A DNA stretch of 19,000 bases, taken from contig JAAMPI010001139.1 in NCBI GenBank assembly GCA_013054445.1, positions 1 through 19,000 of the forward strand, written 5' to 3'. The DNA is from Cudoniella acicularis (taxonomy: Eukaryota; Ascomycota; Leotiomycetes; Helotiales; Helotiaceae). A program made the translations under genes and the position numbers. Shown here piece after piece: positions 16,971-19,000 of this stretch; position 1 is the first letter of the stretch; each line of letters begins with the position of its first letter. Under the pieces are notes generated by a model that searched no databases, was not told where the DNA came from, and worked only from the letters and a program-made list of their open reading frames with translations.

Positions 16971-18317
16971 TAAGAGTAGGGGCNACAGCTCGCCGCACAC
17001 CTAAGCGAGATTGGATACGCCTCCTTATTTTTAACCTACTTTCTTTAAAATTTAATAATAATATAACTATCAATTATTCTTATATAATATTTAAAACAGA
17101 GTATAACATCCTATTATCCTCTCCACTACGTGAGTAAGGTGATAATTAGAATACTCTAAAACGCGCTAGGGTACGTTAAATATAACACGATAGAAAAAGC
17201 TAGGACGATATCTTTAAACAACTCGATATACTACGAAGCTCTGCTAGGACGATCTATAAAGACAAATTAAGTAGGACTATATAAAAAGGGAAGGAATACT
17301 AATATAGATTAATATCTATTTGACTTATCCGCTAAATTATCCGCTATATCATAAGAGATTTTAGTACTCGACGCTTAACTTTTAAACAGGTCTGCTAGTA
17401 ACTAGGCATCGTTGCTTCTATATGTACTATTTGACGAGAACTCTAAAAGAATAGCTACTAACGCTATATTATATGCCCCCTACCTTTTATATCACGCTAA
17501 TAAGCTAAGAAGCGGTTAGGCTTTACTCTTGAACATAGGTAGTAGGGAACATCGGACTATGTAGCGTATAGGGACGACGGCAAGTAAGGAGGGGACTAGA
17601 GGAAGGTCATATAGTCAGATAAAGCTATATTTAAGACTAGGAAGAGTAGAAGGATCTAAGTTATATAACAGGTAGACGAAAAACGGTATACTAATTATAT
17701 ATAGCTTATATATAGGTCGGGAAGGGTTTTAGTCATGATTTAGGGGGTAATAGGCTAGGACTACAAGTCGAAATTAGTCTTTATAAAGAAGCTTCTAGAG
17801 CGTAAGGGTATATACTCGAAGGCCTACCTTAAGTAAGTTCTTGAACCTATGGTTTTCCCGTTGTTTAATCAGCTAGGTCTAGAGTATATCTTTATAGAGG
17901 ATAGNTCTAAGGTCTATATAAGGAGCGCTCGCTTACCCTAGCTTTTATATAATATCTACGGGTTTAAGTAGCCGCCTTCTTTACTAGATTTAAATCTAAT
18001 TAAGAAGGTCTAGTAGTAGATAAAAGAAGAGCTAAAGAAATTACTATATATATTAAAAAATAAGAAGGATTTATATTAAGAGTTATAAAAGCTTTAGGAT
18101 CGGGTTATTCTACGTGACTTTTAATATTATATAAAACAATTAACTTATAAAATTAAAAATATAATTATAATATACGGATTAGCTATTATTAGTTGATTTA
18201 TATTTTTAATTTTAGTTTAAAATAAGTAATATTTAAATTATAATAATTTATTTTAGAAGAGGTATTAAAAAAGAAAGTTTCGTTTAGGTATACGGCGAGC
18301 TATAGCCTCTACTCTTA
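16971..18317 (+). mobile_element. RIP-degraded Tc1/mariner-type transposon
   Basis: About 1.35 kb bounded by 40-nt terminal inverted repeats (16971-17010 and 18278-18317; the outer TA on each side is the expected target duplication). The repeats differ by six transitions plus one N, and the right end always carries the A/T variant. Base composition is very AT-rich and TpA-rich. The interior holds a transposase relic on the plus strand with many TAG/TAA stops. Two undetermined bases lie at 16984 and 17905. Confidence 0.88.
17100..18196 (+). pseudogene. Dead DDE transposase of the mariner element
   Basis: In one constant frame the three catalytic positions of a Tc1-type DDE enzyme can be read. 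They are SDKAIFK (Asp codon 17618), EYIFIEDSSKVY (Asp codon 17900) and LLDLNLIKKV (counterpart of SPDLNPIE-V; the Glu position at 18002 is now Lys). VMI-stop-GVIG-stop-DYKS stands where family members have Trp, as expected if TGG became TAG. The C-terminus reads YGLAIIS then TGA at 18194-18196. Since all motifs share a frame, damage is by base change and not by indels. The N-terminal limit is approximate. The relic cannot code for an active enzyme. Confidence 0.8.
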
Positions 18318-19000
18318 TTATTTATACGAGACTAGGCAACGCCGGCGCGATATTACGGTTATATTAAGGGTTTTACGATAATAAAATCATATTAGGAAAA
18401 GATCTATATTAGGGCTCTGTCTATCTAAAGAATAGAAAATTTTATATAAATAAAGTAAGGTAGAATTATCTCGGCGGCTAAGCTACTTTAATAGAAGGGG
18501 TTTACGGTTACTAGTACGCCTGTTAGCTATCGTAGGATTTATATAACGGTAATACTAGGCTAAGGAAAGACTTATAGTTAGGTTTAGTAAGAGAGCTATA
18601 TAAGTAACACGAGGTAGAGGCGCTAAGATCATATAGTAAGCTAGGTAGCGTTATATTAGCGGTAATATATTAATCGAGGAAGGCTATTAGATAACTTCTA
18701 TATCGGCTAACCCTTTTATAATTTATATAACGGCGAGGTTAGCTGTTATAAGATTTATATAGCGGTGAGACTAGGCTAAAAGAAGTATTATAGATATGTT
18801 TATAAGGAGGTATAAAAGAAGTAAAAGTACTAGTATATATTAACTGTCGATTTTAATATTATATAAAGATATATTATTAAAAGCTTAATAGAAAAAAAAA
18901 CTTCTAGGAGAGCTATCCTCTCCCTTATTATATAGACAAGAATAAGCTTCTAAGAGGTTCTAGTGATTTAAAATCAACTATTAGTAATTAGATAGACACC
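18318..19000. repeat. AT-rich degraded repeat DNA with internal 48-nt repeats
   Basis: No gene. A 48-nt unit at 18522-18569 recurs directly at 18738-18785 (38 of 48 match by hand; nine of ten differences are transitions). A partial third copy (TATAATTTATATAACGGCGAG) precedes the second at about 18716. Composition and transition pattern match RIP-treated repeat. It may be part of another transposon running out of the window. A short hairpin (GGAGAG CTAT CCTCTCC, about 18908-18924) is also present. Confidence 0.6.

Noticed and set aside
15386..19000. CRISPR-like or phage-like repeat array
   Set aside because: Repeats are inverted or irregular, without uniform spacers; the setting is eukaryotic with introns and RIP.

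Overview
The window looks like a chromosome segment of a filamentous ascomycete (Pezizomycotina; a leotiomycete is my guess, not shown). The reasons are genes with short introns (about 45-100 nt) with GT donors, CTAAC-type branch points and AG acceptors; fungal-only families such as a HapX-type bZIP factor and LCL2; and a mariner-like transposon whose damage consists of C-to-T / G-to-A changes, as left by repeat-induced point mutation (RIP).

Layout. 1-2168 holds no gene I can support. 2169-12172 is an ordinary gene-rich block: mitochondrial ribosomal protein bL27m (-), LCL2 (+), cytosolic glutamyl-tRNA synthetase (-), mitochondrial ribosomal protein uL1m (+), Golgi tether subunit COG2 (-), a HapX-like iron regulator (+) and a secreted RNase T2 (+). 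Three divergent pairs share short upstream regions (bL27m/LCL2, GluRS/uL1m, COG2/hapX). Two pairs converge (LCL2/GluRS, uL1m/COG2). Two genes serve the mitochondrial ribosome and one cytosolic translation; COG2 and LCL2 belong to the secretory pathway; hapX governs iron use. They are neighbours rather than a visible pathway cluster. A perfect ATCWGATAA site upstream of hapX fits the known feedback from the SreA-type GATA repressor.

12173-14339 contains an unrecognised, low-complexity, membrane-anchored protein. Its reading frame is open for 276 codons except for one internal TAG, which lies inside a duplicated peptide motif; a Ser/Thr-rich 3' exon may follow.

15300-19000 is a repeat compartment. 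An ankyrin-like fungal gene (minus strand, one +1 frameshift near its 3' end) sits between two 152-nt inverted arms that are 93% identical and differ only by transitions. Each arm carries the same gene 3' terminus and the same heptamer array, so the right arm looks like the tail of a lost second copy joined head-on to this gene's start codon. A RIP-degraded Tc1/mariner element (16971-18317, TA-flanked, 40-nt terminal inverted repeats) lies one base outside the right arm. The rest, to 19000, is AT-rich degraded repeat.
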